NCBI RefSeq assembly: GCF_029542785.1
Contig: NC_083372.1
Coordinates: 310,001-374,000, forward strand
Direction of reading: 5' to 3'
DNA length: 64,000 bases
Origin: Malassezia japonica
Taxonomy: Eukaryota; Basidiomycota; Malasseziomycetes; Malasseziales; Malasseziaceae
The notes beneath the pieces are model-generated. The model did no database searches, was not told the origin of the DNA, and was given only the letters and a program-made list of their open reading frames with translations. Below are positions 54,122 through 64,000 of the stretch, piece by piece (position 1 is the stretch's first letter; every line of letters starts with the position of its first letter). A program made the position numbers and the translations under genes.

Positions 54122-54212
54122 CAGGAGGAAAGGTACCAGCTCCCTCCTACCCCCGACGTGGCCCGACCTCCACCACAAAAAAAAAGGTCCGCGGAGCTGC
54201 GCTCTAATTCAT

Positions 54213-56001
54213 CTATACTTTCGAAGCGGTCTGTAGTGCGCGCAGCGCATAGTAGCGCACGTCCGGGTCGCGATCGTCGCTCAGCACCTGGAGCGCAGGC
54301 GTGATCTTCTCTTTAATGTTACGCTGGCCCTCTGGCGAGGACTCGAGCTCGGTGGAGAGCACCTCGAACGCCTTGGCGACGTTGAAGCGGATGTTCGGCA
54401 CGGGGTCCTGCACCATGGGCAGGATCGTGGTCAGGACGCTCGTCACAATCGTATCCGTATCGAGCGACGGCGCCATGGTCGTCACCGCAAAGATGGTCGT
54501 CATCCGGTACAGGTAGTTGGGGTGCGAGCCCATCTGGAGGACCTTGGGAATGATGGAGGTGCGCGCCCATTCCACGCCAAAGACCTCGGTGAGCTTCTTG
54601 AGATTGACGGTGGCCGCCTCGCGGATGGAAAAGACGGTGTCGCCGAGCCAGCTCATACACAAGCTGCTCAGCTGTTCGTTGAAGAATTGCACACCGAGCT
54701 GGTGCGCCAGCAGCGGGATGTTTTCAATAATCGCCTGGCGCACGCGCCACTGCTTATCTTCGGCGAGCTCCATAATCGCAGGCAGGAGCGACTGCGACAA
54801 GAGGTCGATCCCAATCACCTCGTTCACCTGCTCCAGACGCGAGATAATGTTCAGCCGCACATCCGGGAACTCGTCCTTGAGCAGCTGGAGGAAGAGGGGC
54901 AGGAGGTGCTCGGTCGTCGCCTCCTTGCCGAGCAGCGGCGCCAGCGCGCTGATCTGCGCGGCGAGCGCACCACGCACATGCTGCGACGGGTCGTCCGCGA
55001 GCTCCTTGACGACCGGGAGCAGGCGCTCGAGGATCGTCTGCTGGTCCATGAGCTTGGCGAGGCCCGGCGTCTGGCTCGCGGCGGCCGTGCGCACCTCGGC
55101 CTCCGCGTCGCGCATGAGGTTAACGTAGGCAGGAACGAGGTCCTCCTGCACCACCTTTTCGTTCACCGCCGACGCGAGCTTGACAAAGTGGTCGGCGGCC
55201 ATGTAGCGCACGCGCCAGCTCTTGTCCTGGAAGGCGCTGCGGATCGAGCTCAGAAGGAGCTGCTGCGTCTCGTTCTTGTCGAGGACTTCGGCGATCGCAA
55301 CCAGGTCCTGCACGGTAAGCAGGCGCACCGAGTCCTGCTCGTCCGTCGAGAGGCGGCGGTATAGCGGGAGGATATCCGAAACCACCACGTCCTTGGACAT
55401 GTGCTTGACCAGTGCGCTCATATCGCGCGCCACCGCACGGCGCACCATCGGCGTGTCGTCGTGGCACAGCATCGCAAACATCCCGAGCACTTCCGCGCGC
55501 ATCGCAGGCGGCACACGGTCATAGACCGACGCAAAGAGCGACGCAGCGCTCGTCCGCGACGTGAACCAGTCGCCGTTCGACAGGCGCTTCAGCAGGGGGA
55601 GATAGGCATCCTGCACCTGCTTCTCGTTCATAATCTTGGCAATCTTGTTGATCGACTCGCACGCCTGCGTCAGCGAAGAAACGTACCTTTTCGCGCACGA
55701 CCGTCTCCTCGACCGTCGCCAGGTTCTCCAGCGGGCCCAGGAGCAGGTGCGCGTACTGCGCACCGCCGAGGTACTCGGCAAAGTTCGCATCGAGCTCCTC
55801 GGCGAGCGCGAGCAGCACCTCGTCCTCGTCGTCAAGCGACTCGTGCAGGAAGGGGATCAGCTCGTCCCGCGCACGCTCGGGACCCAGCGCCAGCGCAATC
55901 GTCGAGATGCGGTGAATCGAGTTCAGGCGAAGTGTGACATCGTCTGATTTCAGCTCGTCAATCAAGATCGCAATCGGATACAGTTGCTCGTCGTCTTCCA
56001 T
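54213..56001 (-). CDS. TPD3: Protein phosphatase 2A scaffold subunit A (PR65)
   Basis: Two exons (55687-56001 and 54213-55664, 22-nt intron at phase 0) encode 588 aa, matching the 589-aa human PR65. The subunit is a solenoid of 15 HEAT repeats that holds the catalytic C and regulatory B subunits. Landmarks are [20 protein letters not shown] at the start, [54 protein letters not shown] and [11 protein letters not shown] near the end. The intron lies between VVREK and ACESINKI, deep in a highly conserved repeat, so its excision is well supported. It is divergent from REV3, the two ATGs being 84 bp apart. Confidence 0.96.
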
Positions 56002-56085
56002 CTTGCAACTGCCCTCGTGGTGGTCCGCGGCCGATCGCGACCTGCGCCGCCACCCGGTTGAAGATCACGTGACACCTCCGCCGGC

Positions 56086-59000
56086 ATGCTCGGTGGGGGG
56101 CTGTACCTGACGAATTTTGACTATGTGCTGGTGCGCCCGGGGCGCTTTGACCGCGCCGAGAGCGCGTTTGCATCGAGAAAGAGGCTTCCGATTGTCCCGG
56201 TGATCCGCGCGTTTGGCGCGACGCGGGGGGGGCAGCGCTGCTGCGTCCACGTCCACAACGTCTATCCGTACTGCTATGTGGAGTACACGCAGGCGCTCGT
56301 GCCGGACGTCGTCCTGCCGTACATCCAGCGCTTGGGGAACGAGCTGAACCGCGCATTCGCAGCGGCTGCGAATCAGCCGACACGCGAAATGCAGCTCGTC
56401 GCGGCGATTCACCTGTGCAAGGGGATGCCGTTTTATGGGTACACAGAAACGCCCCACTACTACCTCAAAATTTCGTACGTGGACCCGGCGCTGCGCATGC
56501 GCCTCGCATCCATCCTCGAGAGCGGACGGGTGATGGAGACCAAGTTTCAGCCGATCGAGGCACACGTGCAGTACCACCTCCAGTTTATGCTCGACTACAA
56601 CTTGTCGGGGTGCGACTACATGGAACTCGACCAAATCTACTTTCGGGGGCCTTGGCCGCCGGAAGAGAGGGGGGGGTGGAACGAGGAATCGATTCCGCAC
56701 GCTCAAAAAACCGACCTGCCTCGCGACACCTACTCGGAACTAGAAGGAGACGCCGAGGCACACCACATCGCCAACCGCCGCACGATGCGCGAGGCACACG
56801 GCAAGCCAGAAGCCAAAGACGAGCCGCTCGTGCCGAGCTTGCGTGGGCTCTGGGCGCAGGAACGCATGCGCAGGCAGCACGCCGGCCTCTCGCCGACGCC
56901 GGAACGCAGCGCCCCTCGTCCGCGCACGGACCCATCGGATACACCGTGGGTCGCTGCGGAGCGCCACGCCGCACAGCTCGCGGCGCGCATCGAGGAGGAC
57001 GCCAAAGAGGAGGAAATTCCGGATCGGGGGATGGAAAAGTACGTCTTGGACGCATACCAAACCCCGGAGCTCTTTCACGCCCACGGATTGGAGCGCGTCG
57101 CGCCGCCCGACGCGTCGGGCACCTCGGCCAAGATCTTTGACCTGCAGCACGCACAGAGCCAGGGGTCGCAAGAGATGCCGACGCTGCGTACGGCGCCGTC
57201 GCAGTCGCTCGCGATCGAAACCTCCTTGTTCCTCAGCTCCTCGTCGCATTCGGAGCACGAGCCGAGCCCTACCGAAGCGCCGCCGCCGCGGGCGCCGCGC
57301 AAGCGAAAGAGGACACCACATGCTCCGCACAAAGCCCAAAAAGGGTGGTACGCGTACCGCACGCCTGCGCCGACCAAGCAAGAGGTCATGCGCTCGTTCG
57401 CCTTCTTCGGCCTCCCCGACGTGGAATATACGCCGTGCCACTTTTCGCGGGCATCCGACGTGCCTGCGCTGGCACGCGAGTACGCCAACAAAGCGTTCAC
57501 GATCCCGTCATCCACACTCGCACACATGCCCCTTTTCCAGCACTGGCCGGAGCGCCGTGAGCGCAGCGCGGAGGGAGTGCACCCTATTCCGCACTGGCAA
57601 ATCGCACACGCGCCGCCGAGCGCAGCAAGTGTCAAGGCGTGGCTCGCACACCACGAACCACAGCCGACGCCTGCCCCGCTTCCCAACTCGCAAATCCCAC
57701 TACCGCGCATCTCCGAGTCGCAGACCAACACGCCAGTGCTCGACATTGGGCGCCAGCACATGACAACGCTCGCGCTCCAAGTCATCGTGCCGACGCGCGC
57801 CGACCTTGTCCCCGACGCGCGCCAGGATGCGATCGAGGCTGTCGTCTATACCCTGATGCAGGACGCGGAGCCTGACGCATCTGAGCCATATATCTACGAG
57901 ACGGGGCTCGTGTACGTCTCTTCGCCTCGGCGTCTCGGCCTCGCTGGGGTTACGGTGCACTACGTCGATACCGAGCTCGAGCTGCTAAACATGCTCGTGG
58001 ACATCGTGCGTGCGCTCGATCCGGAAATCCTCACAGCATACGATGTCCACCGGGAATCATGGGCGTACGTCGCGGAGCGCGCCAGTCTCTTTTACGAGTA
58101 TGACCTGCTGGCCGAGCTGGGGCGGGCGCGCCGCAAAGCGGGGGGGTCGGCATCCGTCGACCAGTGGACCGTGACGCATGCCTCGGCGCTGCGCGTGCAA
58201 GGCCGACACGTCCTGAATGTCTGGCGCATGATGCAAGGCGAGGTGGCCCTGACGCAGTACACGCTTGAAAATGTCGTGTACCACATCCTCCATCGACGTA
58301 TACCCCACTACGACCATGCCACGCTTACGGCCTGGCTCCGTTCCGAGCGTGCCTCGGACGTGGTCCGCACGCTGACTTACACGGTGCGCCGCGTGCGCTT
58401 CGCCCTCGAGCTCCTGGAAAAGTCTGAGCTGCTCTTTCGCACCGCCGAGTTTGCGCGCATGTACGGTATCGACTTTTTCTCGGTCCTCTCACGGGGCTCG
58501 CAGTTCCGCGTAGAGTCGGTGCTACTGCGCATTACCAAGCTGCAAAGCTATCTGCTCCCCTCGCCGAACCGCGAGCAGGTCGGCCAGCAAAATGCAGCCG
58601 AGTGTGTCCCGCTGGTGCTCGAGCCCCAGTCGGCCTTTTACCGCAGCCCACTGCTGGTGCTCGACTTCCAGTCGCTGTACCCCTCCATGATGATTGCGTA
58701 TAATATCTGCTACTCGACGTGCCTCGGGCGACTGGTTCCGTTTCAGGGGACCTACAAGCTCGGTTTCATCGAGCACGCGCCGCCGCCCGGTGCAATGCGC
58801 CGCCTCGCGAACGACGTATACGTTCTTCCGAACGGTATCGTGATGGCTAAGCACAACGTACGCGAGAGTACGCTTGCCCGCATGCTCCGCGAAGTGCTCG
58901 AGACGCGCGTCATGGTGCGTACGGCAATGCGTGCACCGGGCGTAAACAAGGCCATGGCGCGCCGGTACCAGGCGCAGCAGTTATCTCTCAAGCTCCTGGC

Positions 59001-60207
59001 CAACGTCACGTACGGATACACCGGGGCGAGCGCCTCGGGGCGCATGCCGTGTGTCGAGATTGCCGATGCAATTGTACAGAGCGGACGCGAGACGCTCGAG
59101 CGTGCCATGAACCTCATCGAGCAGACGGAGGAGTGGGGCGGCGAGGTGGTCTATGGCGACACGGACAGTCTCTTTGTCTCGCTCCCCGGAAAAAGCAAAG
59201 AGCAGGCGTTTGCCATCGGCCGCGCCATCTCCGAGGCGGTGACCAAGATGAACCCTGAGCCAGTCAAGCTCAACTTTGAAAAGGTCTACCTGCCTTGTGT
59301 ACTGGTCGCCAAGAAACGGTACGTCGGCTACAAGTTTGAGTCGCCGAGCCAGCTCCGCCCTGTGCTGGACGTCAAGGGACTCGAGATTATCCGCCGCGAC
59401 GGATTCGTGGCTTTGCAGCGCATGCAAGAGGCATGCGTCCGCATCCTCTTTGATACCCAGGACCTGACACTGGTCAAGCAGTACTGCCAGCGGCAGTGGT
59501 CCAAAATCTACGCGGGCCTCGTCTCCCCGCTGCACCTCGTCACGGCCAAGGCCGTACGACTGGGATCGTACAGTGGTCCGAATCTCCCCCCAGGTGCTGC
59601 ATTATCTGCGCGGGACCTGCTGCACGATGCCCAGCGCATTCCCCACTCCGGCGAGCGTATACCCTATCTCCTTCGCCATGGCCTGCCGAACACGAAGCTG
59701 TCCGACCTCGCTGTGTCGCCCCGTGCGGTGCTTTCCGATCCTGGTCTGCGTCTCTACGCCGATCACTACATCCGCAAGCTGCTCGTCCCTGCGCTGAGCC
59801 GCATCTTTAACTTGGTCGGCGTGGATGTGCAGACATGGGTCGACGAGATGCCGCGGTCGCGCACTGTGGTCTCGACGCGCGCCTTCTCCGTGGAGACCTG
59901 TGCAGTCTGTGGCCAGGCTACGGCGCAGTACCTGTGCCAGGACTGTACCCGGAATCCCGAGCAGACGCTGCACCGTGCCGCCTCGGAACTGAACGAAGCC
60001 GAGGCGCGGCAGGCCGCGATCCATACCCTGTGCACGTCCTGTGCCGACGATGGCTCGTGCGAGCGGCCGCCGTGTGTATCTCTCGACTGCCCCGTGTCCT
60101 ATACCCGTACCAAGAACGACGCGGCGGTCCACGAGCGGAGCGCACGGCTTGCCCACGTCCTGGAAAATGTCGTTCATTATCCTAGTGAGGATCCATGGGT
60201 ATGGTAG
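56086..60207 (+). CDS. REV3: DNA polymerase zeta catalytic subunit
   Basis: A 1373-aa B-family polymerase in one exon. REV3 with REV7 extends mismatched or lesion-containing termini in translesion synthesis. The N-terminal B-type domain is visible (NFDYVLVRPG, HVHNVYPYCYVEY, then GCDYMELDQIYFRGPW). Exonuclease-like segments are degenerate. Catalytic motifs are A at about 863 (FQSLYPSMMIAYNICYS), B near 968 (KLLANVTYGYTGASASGRMPC) and C near 1023 (VYGDTDSLF). The C-terminus has the CysA zinc-binding site CAVCGQATAQYLCQDC (about 1270) and the CysB [4Fe-4S] site with four Cys starting CTSC (about 1317). The central part (about 200-520) is disordered. Size is a little below yeast REV3 (1504 aa). 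Confidence 0.95.
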   Translation: MLGGGLYLTNFDYVLVRPGRFDRAESAFASRKRLPIVPVIRAFGATRGGQRCCVHVHNVYPYCYVEYTQALVPDVVLPYIQRLGNELNRAFAAAANQPTREMQLVAAIHLCKGMPFYGYTETPHYYLKISYVDPALRMRLASILESGRVMETKFQPIEAHVQYHLQFMLDYNLSGCDYMELDQIYFRGPWPPEERGGWNEESIPHAQKTDLPRDTYSELEGDAEAHHIANRRTMREAHGKPEAKDEPLVPSLRGLWAQERMRRQHAGLSPTPERSAPRPRTDPSDTPWVAAERHAAQLAARIEEDAKEEEIPDRGMEKYVLDAYQTPELFHAHGLERVAPPDASGTSAKIFDLQHAQSQGSQEMPTLRTAPSQSLAIETSLFLSSSSHSEHEPSPTEAPPPRAPRKRKRTPHAPHKAQKGWYAYRTPAPTKQEVMRSFAFFGLPDVEYTPCHFSRASDVPALAREYANKAFTIPSSTLAHMPLFQHWPERRERSAEGVHPIPHWQIAHAPPSAASVKAWLAHHEPQPTPAPLPNSQIPLPRISESQTNTPVLDIGRQHMTTLALQVIVPTRADLVPDARQDAIEAVVYTLMQDAEPDASEPYIYETGLVYVSSPRRLGLAGVTVHYVDTELELLNMLVDIVRALDPEILTAYDVHRESWAYVAERASLFYEYDLLAELGRARRKAGGSASVDQWTVTHASALRVQGRHVLNVWRMMQGEVALTQYTLENVVYHILHRRIPHYDHATLTAWLRSERASDVVRTLTYTVRRVRFALELLEKSELLFRTAEFARMYGIDFFSVLSRGSQFRVESVLLRITKLQSYLLPSPNREQVGQQNAAECVPLVLEPQSAFYRSPLLVLDFQSLYPSMMIAYNICYSTCLGRLVPFQGTYKLGFIEHAPPPGAMRRLANDVYVLPNGIVMAKHNVRESTLARMLREVLETRVMVRTAMRAPGVNKAMARRYQAQQLSLKLLANVTYGYTGASASGRMPCVEIADAIVQSGRETLERAMNLIEQTEEWGGEVVYGDTDSLFVSLPGKSKEQAFAIGRAISEAVTKMNPEPVKLNFEKVYLPCVLVAKKRYVGYKFESPSQLRPVLDVKGLEIIRRDGFVALQRMQEACVRILFDTQDLTLVKQYCQRQWSKIYAGLVSPLHLVTAKAVRLGSYSGPNLPPGAALSARDLLHDAQRIPHSGERIPYLLRHGLPNTKLSDLAVSPRAVLSDPGLRLYADHYIRKLLVPALSRIFNLVGVDVQTWVDEMPRSRTVVSTRAFSVETCAVCGQATAQYLCQDCTRNPEQTLHRAASELNEAEARQAAIHTLCTSCADDGSCERPPCVSLDCPVSYTRTKNDAAVHERSARLAHVLENVVHYPSEDPWVW

Positions 60208-60244
60208 ATTATCTATGGTATAGTTGAGATACCACGTAGCTCCT

Positions 60245-63116
60245 TCATGAAATGGGCAGATCGCCGCGCATCAGCTGACGAGCGGCTACAATGTTGCGTG
60301 CGAGCGTGGCGGTGTTGGCGTCGGCCACAATGACTTCCGGCGAAAAGTCCACATGGAAGGCAGACGAGATGCCGGTCGCAATATGCTGGACCTGGAGGTG
60401 GCTCCAGAGCGTCAGGTCATCGGGGTCCTCGGACTGGTACGGCGGCGTATCCTGCGAAGGCGAGTCGGCAAGCGCAAAGTGCACAATCTTGGTCAGCGAC
60501 GCGTAGGTCTCCGAGAAGGAGTAGGGGTCCTTGGGCGTCTCGACGTAGATCTCAAACGGCTCGCTGCGCGCCAGCACATCGTGGCTTCCATCGTGGTGGT
60601 AGCGCAGCTCGTAACGGCCCGTGCGCCACGGCAGACGAGGGCCACGGAAGACGCTGATGCCTTCCACGTGGTCCAGCTCCTGGTTCACGTCCGAGACGCC
60701 TTCCGTGCCGAGCGGGCCACGCTCCTTGCCAGCATGCTCGTCGCCGACCCACTCCTGCTCGGCCAAACCGACCCACTTGCCACGGCTCGAGAGACGCGTG
60801 ACAAGCAGGCCCGACTCTTCGCGGCCGCTCGGCTCGGCATCAAGCGAGTCGACCAGGTACATGCCAATCCAGTCGCGGCGCGAGTGGTTGCGTGCGGCCG
60901 TCCAGCGAGCCGAGATCGTCTCGCCGAGGTGGTAGCGCTTGGCCTGCGTGTTGGGCGAGTCGGCGACCATCACGCTGTACTTGGAGCGGTCGATGGTGCG
61001 GATCTCGTTGCCAGTGCGCATGTTGAAGAGCTTGTTGCGCTGGTCCAGGAAAATCGCCTGTGTGTTGTCGACGAAGCGCTCGACATTCGGGCGGCCCTGC
61101 GCGAAGATCTGATCGACAACGCTCTTGGCCTGGACTTGCGTGCGGCGCAGCGTCTCCTGCACATCGCGCACCTTGGGGTGCTGGTTTGCATTGCGGAAAA
61201 GAAAGGCGTTGCGACGCGCAATGTTCTTCATCTGCTTCGTCACACCCGAGTCTTCGCGCACCTCCTCACCGTACAGCTTGCGCATATGGGGCCCCTCGAC
61301 GTAGCTCAGGAACCACCAGTGCGAAAGGTGCGAGAGGATCGCAATGCACGTCACCAGCGGGCTGCCGCTGATGAGCGCCATACCAAAGAAGGCGGCGCCA
61401 CCCATGCTGCGTTCGGGGTTGTTCAGGAAGCGGTAGATACCCGTGTACGACAGACGGCGGGGGTAGTCGGCAATGAAAAAGTCGCCGTACAGCCAGCCAA
61501 ATGGACCCAGGACGTGGTAGGAGGAGCGCGCGCTCCAGATGTGCAGCAGGATCAGCAGCACACCGAGCACATGGCGGAGCAGCGTCGTGCCGGCGGGCCA
61601 CGCCTGGTCAACCGGCGCGTAACAGCGGAAGGCGAGCATCGCAAACGACAAGTACGTCATCACGAGACTCGTGTTGTAGATGACCTTCCACTGCTCAAAC
61701 GCCTCGTACACCGCATCGCGCGCGTCGGAAAAGGGGTAAAACTTCAAAAAGTGGCGCACGATCCACTTGTCGCTCGACTGCGCGTTGAGCGCCGCACCGA
61801 GACCGAAGGAGTGGTAAATGCGCCAGGCCAGTGCATTGGTGCACAGCAAGACCACAAGCGTGCGGGGGCCCACATTGTAAAAGAGGAACGGAAGCGTAGC
61901 ATACACCACGGCCACCACGAGCAAAAAGTCGGTAGCACGCAGCATATCCAGGCGTGAAAAGACGACGTTGTCATTGCGGAAGAGGCGGTGGTGCAGGTCG
62001 TGCGCAACGGTCTCGGGCGAGGGCGTCGTCCCGTCCGAGGACGCCGGCGTTTCCGACGACGAGTCTATCGCCGCCTTCTTCTGCGAGACGCGCGCCGCGA
62101 TCGGGCGCTTCTCACCATAGACACGCTCCATGTGGGGGTTCTCGAACAGCACCAAGAAGAGCAGCTGCGAAGCGTGTGCAGCAAGCGACACAAAGAGCAC
62201 CGTGTAGCTGCCGGTGAGCAGCGACAGGCCGTAGTAGCCCGCATAGCCAATGCTGTACATCGGATCCGGCGCAACCTCGTACACGCCGTCGAACACGAGG
62301 TTTTGCAGGCAGAGGAAGAAGCAGTCGCCCCAGTACCAGGCGTAGTCCTTCACCACACGGTGCGCATCGAGCTTGACCCAGATGTTGAACACGATGAGGA
62401 GCAGGCCGGTCGCCCAGCGCACGATAAACAGGAACCAGCCGAGACCACGCGTGCCGTGCATGTTGGACACGCCAAAGAAGAAGTAGGCCGTAAAGTCGTT
62501 CAACAGAATCACGTCAACCATCGAGCGGAATAAGAGCCATGTGTTGTACTCAATCGGCATTTCCTGCGTTAGTGGCACCACACACCTCAAACTTGTACTG
62601 CTTGCCCATCTTGGTCTGCAGCTGCTGCTGTATCCACGCACTGATGCGCGGCGAGCGCTTCGGGTCCATCCAGCCCTCGCGCTCCACCAGGCGGACGATC
62701 CAGCGCGTCGTGCTCTGCTGGACCAGCAGGTATCCCAGTCCGCCGTTGTACGAGATACGCCAAAATGCAAAGTAGAGCATAAAAAAGATCCGTGCGGTCG
62801 ACCGCGACAAGGTGAAGAAGAGCACGACCTGGACCGTGAGCGAGACGATCGTCACATAGTCCAGCGGTGTCTTGGGAAGGTCCGGACGGAAGATGGAGCT
62901 AAGCATGTCCGGCGTCTCTTGGACATGGAACAGACGGCCGTCAGGCGTGCGGCCCAGCACGGCGCCCTTCTGCGACCCCGCCTTTTCCGGCTCCTGCGCC
63001 GGGGTAGGGGTCGAAGTACTAGTCGTGTTGCCCGTTGTGGTCTCCGAAGCACCTTGGCGCTGACGGAGACCCTCTAGGGAAGATGGGGTGTTCACGGCGG
63101 TACTATCCGCACTCAT
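60245..63116 (-). CDS. CHO2: Phosphatidylethanolamine N-methyltransferase
   Basis: Two exons (62586-63116 and 60245-62563, 22-nt intron with a GTGTGT donor) encode 949 aa (yeast CHO2: 869). It makes phosphatidyl-monomethylethanolamine from phosphatidylethanolamine using S-adenosylmethionine, the first step to phosphatidylcholine. It is a multispanning ER protein with two methyltransferase-like halves: GYAGYYGLSLLTGSYTVLF and a second GMALISGSPLVTCIAILSHL module, each followed by an HMERVYGE or HMRKLYGE motif (probable cofactor-contacting glutamates). The last 400 residues form a soluble domain that ends in a conserved HFALADSPSQD segment. The N-terminal 60 residues are Ser/Thr-rich. The start at 63116 is the first ATG; further upstream there is only a GTG. 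Convergent with REV3, 37 bp between stops. Confidence 0.93.
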
Positions 63117-63329
63117 TACCGATTCTTCGGAGGTGGTTGAACAACGCCCAGCGAAAAGATCCCCCACACGACGAGCTGGTATTCCCTGCAGCTCGCCACG
63201 TGGCGATAAACCTACGCCGGATCGCTACGGATGTGGGGAATGCCGAAAGCGCCGAATGCCAGCAATGTCTAGGATTCTCAACTACGACTAGCACAGCCCG
63301 TCATCCTTGTACATAATTGCGGCAGACGC

Positions 63330-64000
63330 TTACTGCAGGATCTGCTTGTCGACGACCTTGCCGTCCGAGTCGATCTTGTAGACGATCGGGACACCGGTCG
63401 CGAGCTCCGTGTTGACGATCTGCTCACCGGTCATGTTCTCGAGAGCCATGATCACGGCGCGGAGCGAGTTGCCGTGGGCAGCAACAAGGACCGACTTGCC
63501 CTCCTGGACAGCGGGCTTGATGTGCTTCTCAAAGAAGGGAAGCACACGCTCAGCAGTAAGCTTCAGCGACTCGCCGCCCGGGGGGACGATGTCGTACGAG
63601 CGGCGCCAGGTGTGCACCTGCTCCTCACCGAACTTGGCACGAGCGTCGTCCTTGTTGAGGCCGGTGAGCTCACCGTAGTCGCGCTCGTTCAGGGCCTGGT
63701 CCTGGGTGACCGGGATGTTCTCCTGGCCGATGGCCTTGAGCTGGATACCCAGGGTCTTCTGGGCGCGCTGCAGAGCAGAGGTGAAGGCGAGGCTGCGACG
63801 TGTTAGTACGGTGCTCGCAAGAAGATACGTACTCAAAGTGAGTCTAGAAGCGCGGCAGGCAATGCCGTGTTAGTACATGCTTTCACAGTCACACAATACG
63901 TACGAGACCAGCCTTCTTGAGCTCCTCGGCACCCTTGAGGGCCTCCTGCTCACCCAGCTCGGTCAGGCTAGGGTCCCTCCAGCCGGTGAACTGCACGGTG
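63330..64000 (-). CDS. GPM1: Phosphoglycerate mutase, 2,3-bisphosphoglycerate-dependent, 5' partial
   Basis: The gene's 5' end, including the catalytic RHG motif, lies beyond the right edge. Three exon parts are present: 63904-64000, an 11-nt exon 63833-63843, and 63330-63792; the introns are 60 and 40 nt. The product interconverts 3- and 2-phosphoglycerate in glycolysis. Landmarks are [20 protein letters not shown], then [17 protein letters not shown] restored only when the 11-nt exon is included, [18 protein letters not shown] and the second catalytic region [20 protein letters not shown]. The strong TACTAAC-type branch sites of both introns and the high GC-ending codon bias fit a highly expressed glycolytic gene. 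The tail [19 protein letters not shown] is complete. Confidence 0.93.

Noticed and set aside
54176..54185. Adenine run as a retrotransposon poly(A) tail
   Set aside because: Only about ten bases, with no target-site duplication or element sequence next to it.
60353..61957. 534-aa plus-strand frame antisense to CHO2
   Set aside because: Arg/Val/Ala-rich antisense artefact; the minus strand encodes a complete methyltransferase.

Overview
This window is nuclear DNA of a compact, GC-rich basidiomycete yeast. The genus Malassezia (Ustilaginomycotina) is the best guess: genes are densely packed on both strands, intergenic gaps are often under 100 bp, spliceosomal introns are extremely short, and the gene set is clearly fungal (TRAPP, CAND1, VAC8, ARG5,6, CHO2, COX13). 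I infer the genus from these traits; species cannot be read from the sequence alone. I found 34 protein-coding genes and one pseudogene. I saw no tRNA, rRNA, transposon or CRISPR array. Gene models were built by joining reading frames at GT..AG junctions that restore conserved family sequence. Of the 36 introns inferred, 22 are exactly 22 nt long and share one layout, GTACGT-N7-CTNAC-N-CAG with small variations.

Layout. 1-12 kb: the 3' end of a HECT ubiquitin ligase (TOM1/HUWE1 type) converges on UBR1; then TRS33 (TRAPP), a BET double-bromodomain protein (BDF1 type), a BuGZ/ZNF207-type zinc-finger protein and an unknown membrane/coiled-coil protein. 12-21 kb: a membrane-anchored sterol-esterase-type lipase, a PUF RNA-binding protein, RFC1 and RGP1. 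21-27 kb: a SEC20-type SNARE ending in HDEL, then a tandem short-chain dehydrogenase cluster (one broken copy, two intact). 26.7-34.8 kb: a small unknown gene, COX13, VAC8, a GPALPP/DUF3752 protein divergent from a WW/FF-domain elongation/splicing factor, an unknown two-helix membrane protein, and MET2.

34.8-47.4 kb: CAND1 and NSA1, then a strikingly AT-rich island (about 19% GC over 420 bp, counted by eye) in the divergent gap before an aminopeptidase P gene. This island is the best candidate for an unusual element here: it fits the AT-rich core described for Malassezia centromeres. After it come a STE20/GCK-type kinase, a proline-directed-site-rich protein that may be a WHI5/NRM1-type G1/S regulator, a 0.8-kb non-coding block and an OCIA-like membrane protein. 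47.4-64 kb: an unknown disordered protein, the bifunctional arginine-biosynthesis gene ARG5,6, an ERV29/SURF4 cargo receptor, a SEC14-family protein, the PP2A scaffold TPD3, REV3 (DNA polymerase zeta), CHO2 and the 3' part of phosphoglycerate mutase running off the right edge.

The genes are mostly unlinked housekeeping functions. Shared themes are ubiquitin signalling (HECT, UBR1, CAND1), ER/Golgi traffic (TRS33, RGP1, SEC20, ERV29, SEC14-like), replication and repair (RFC1, REV3) and amino-acid or lipid biosynthesis (MET2, ARG5,6, CHO2). No operon-like logic is implied; closely spaced divergent pairs probably share promoters.
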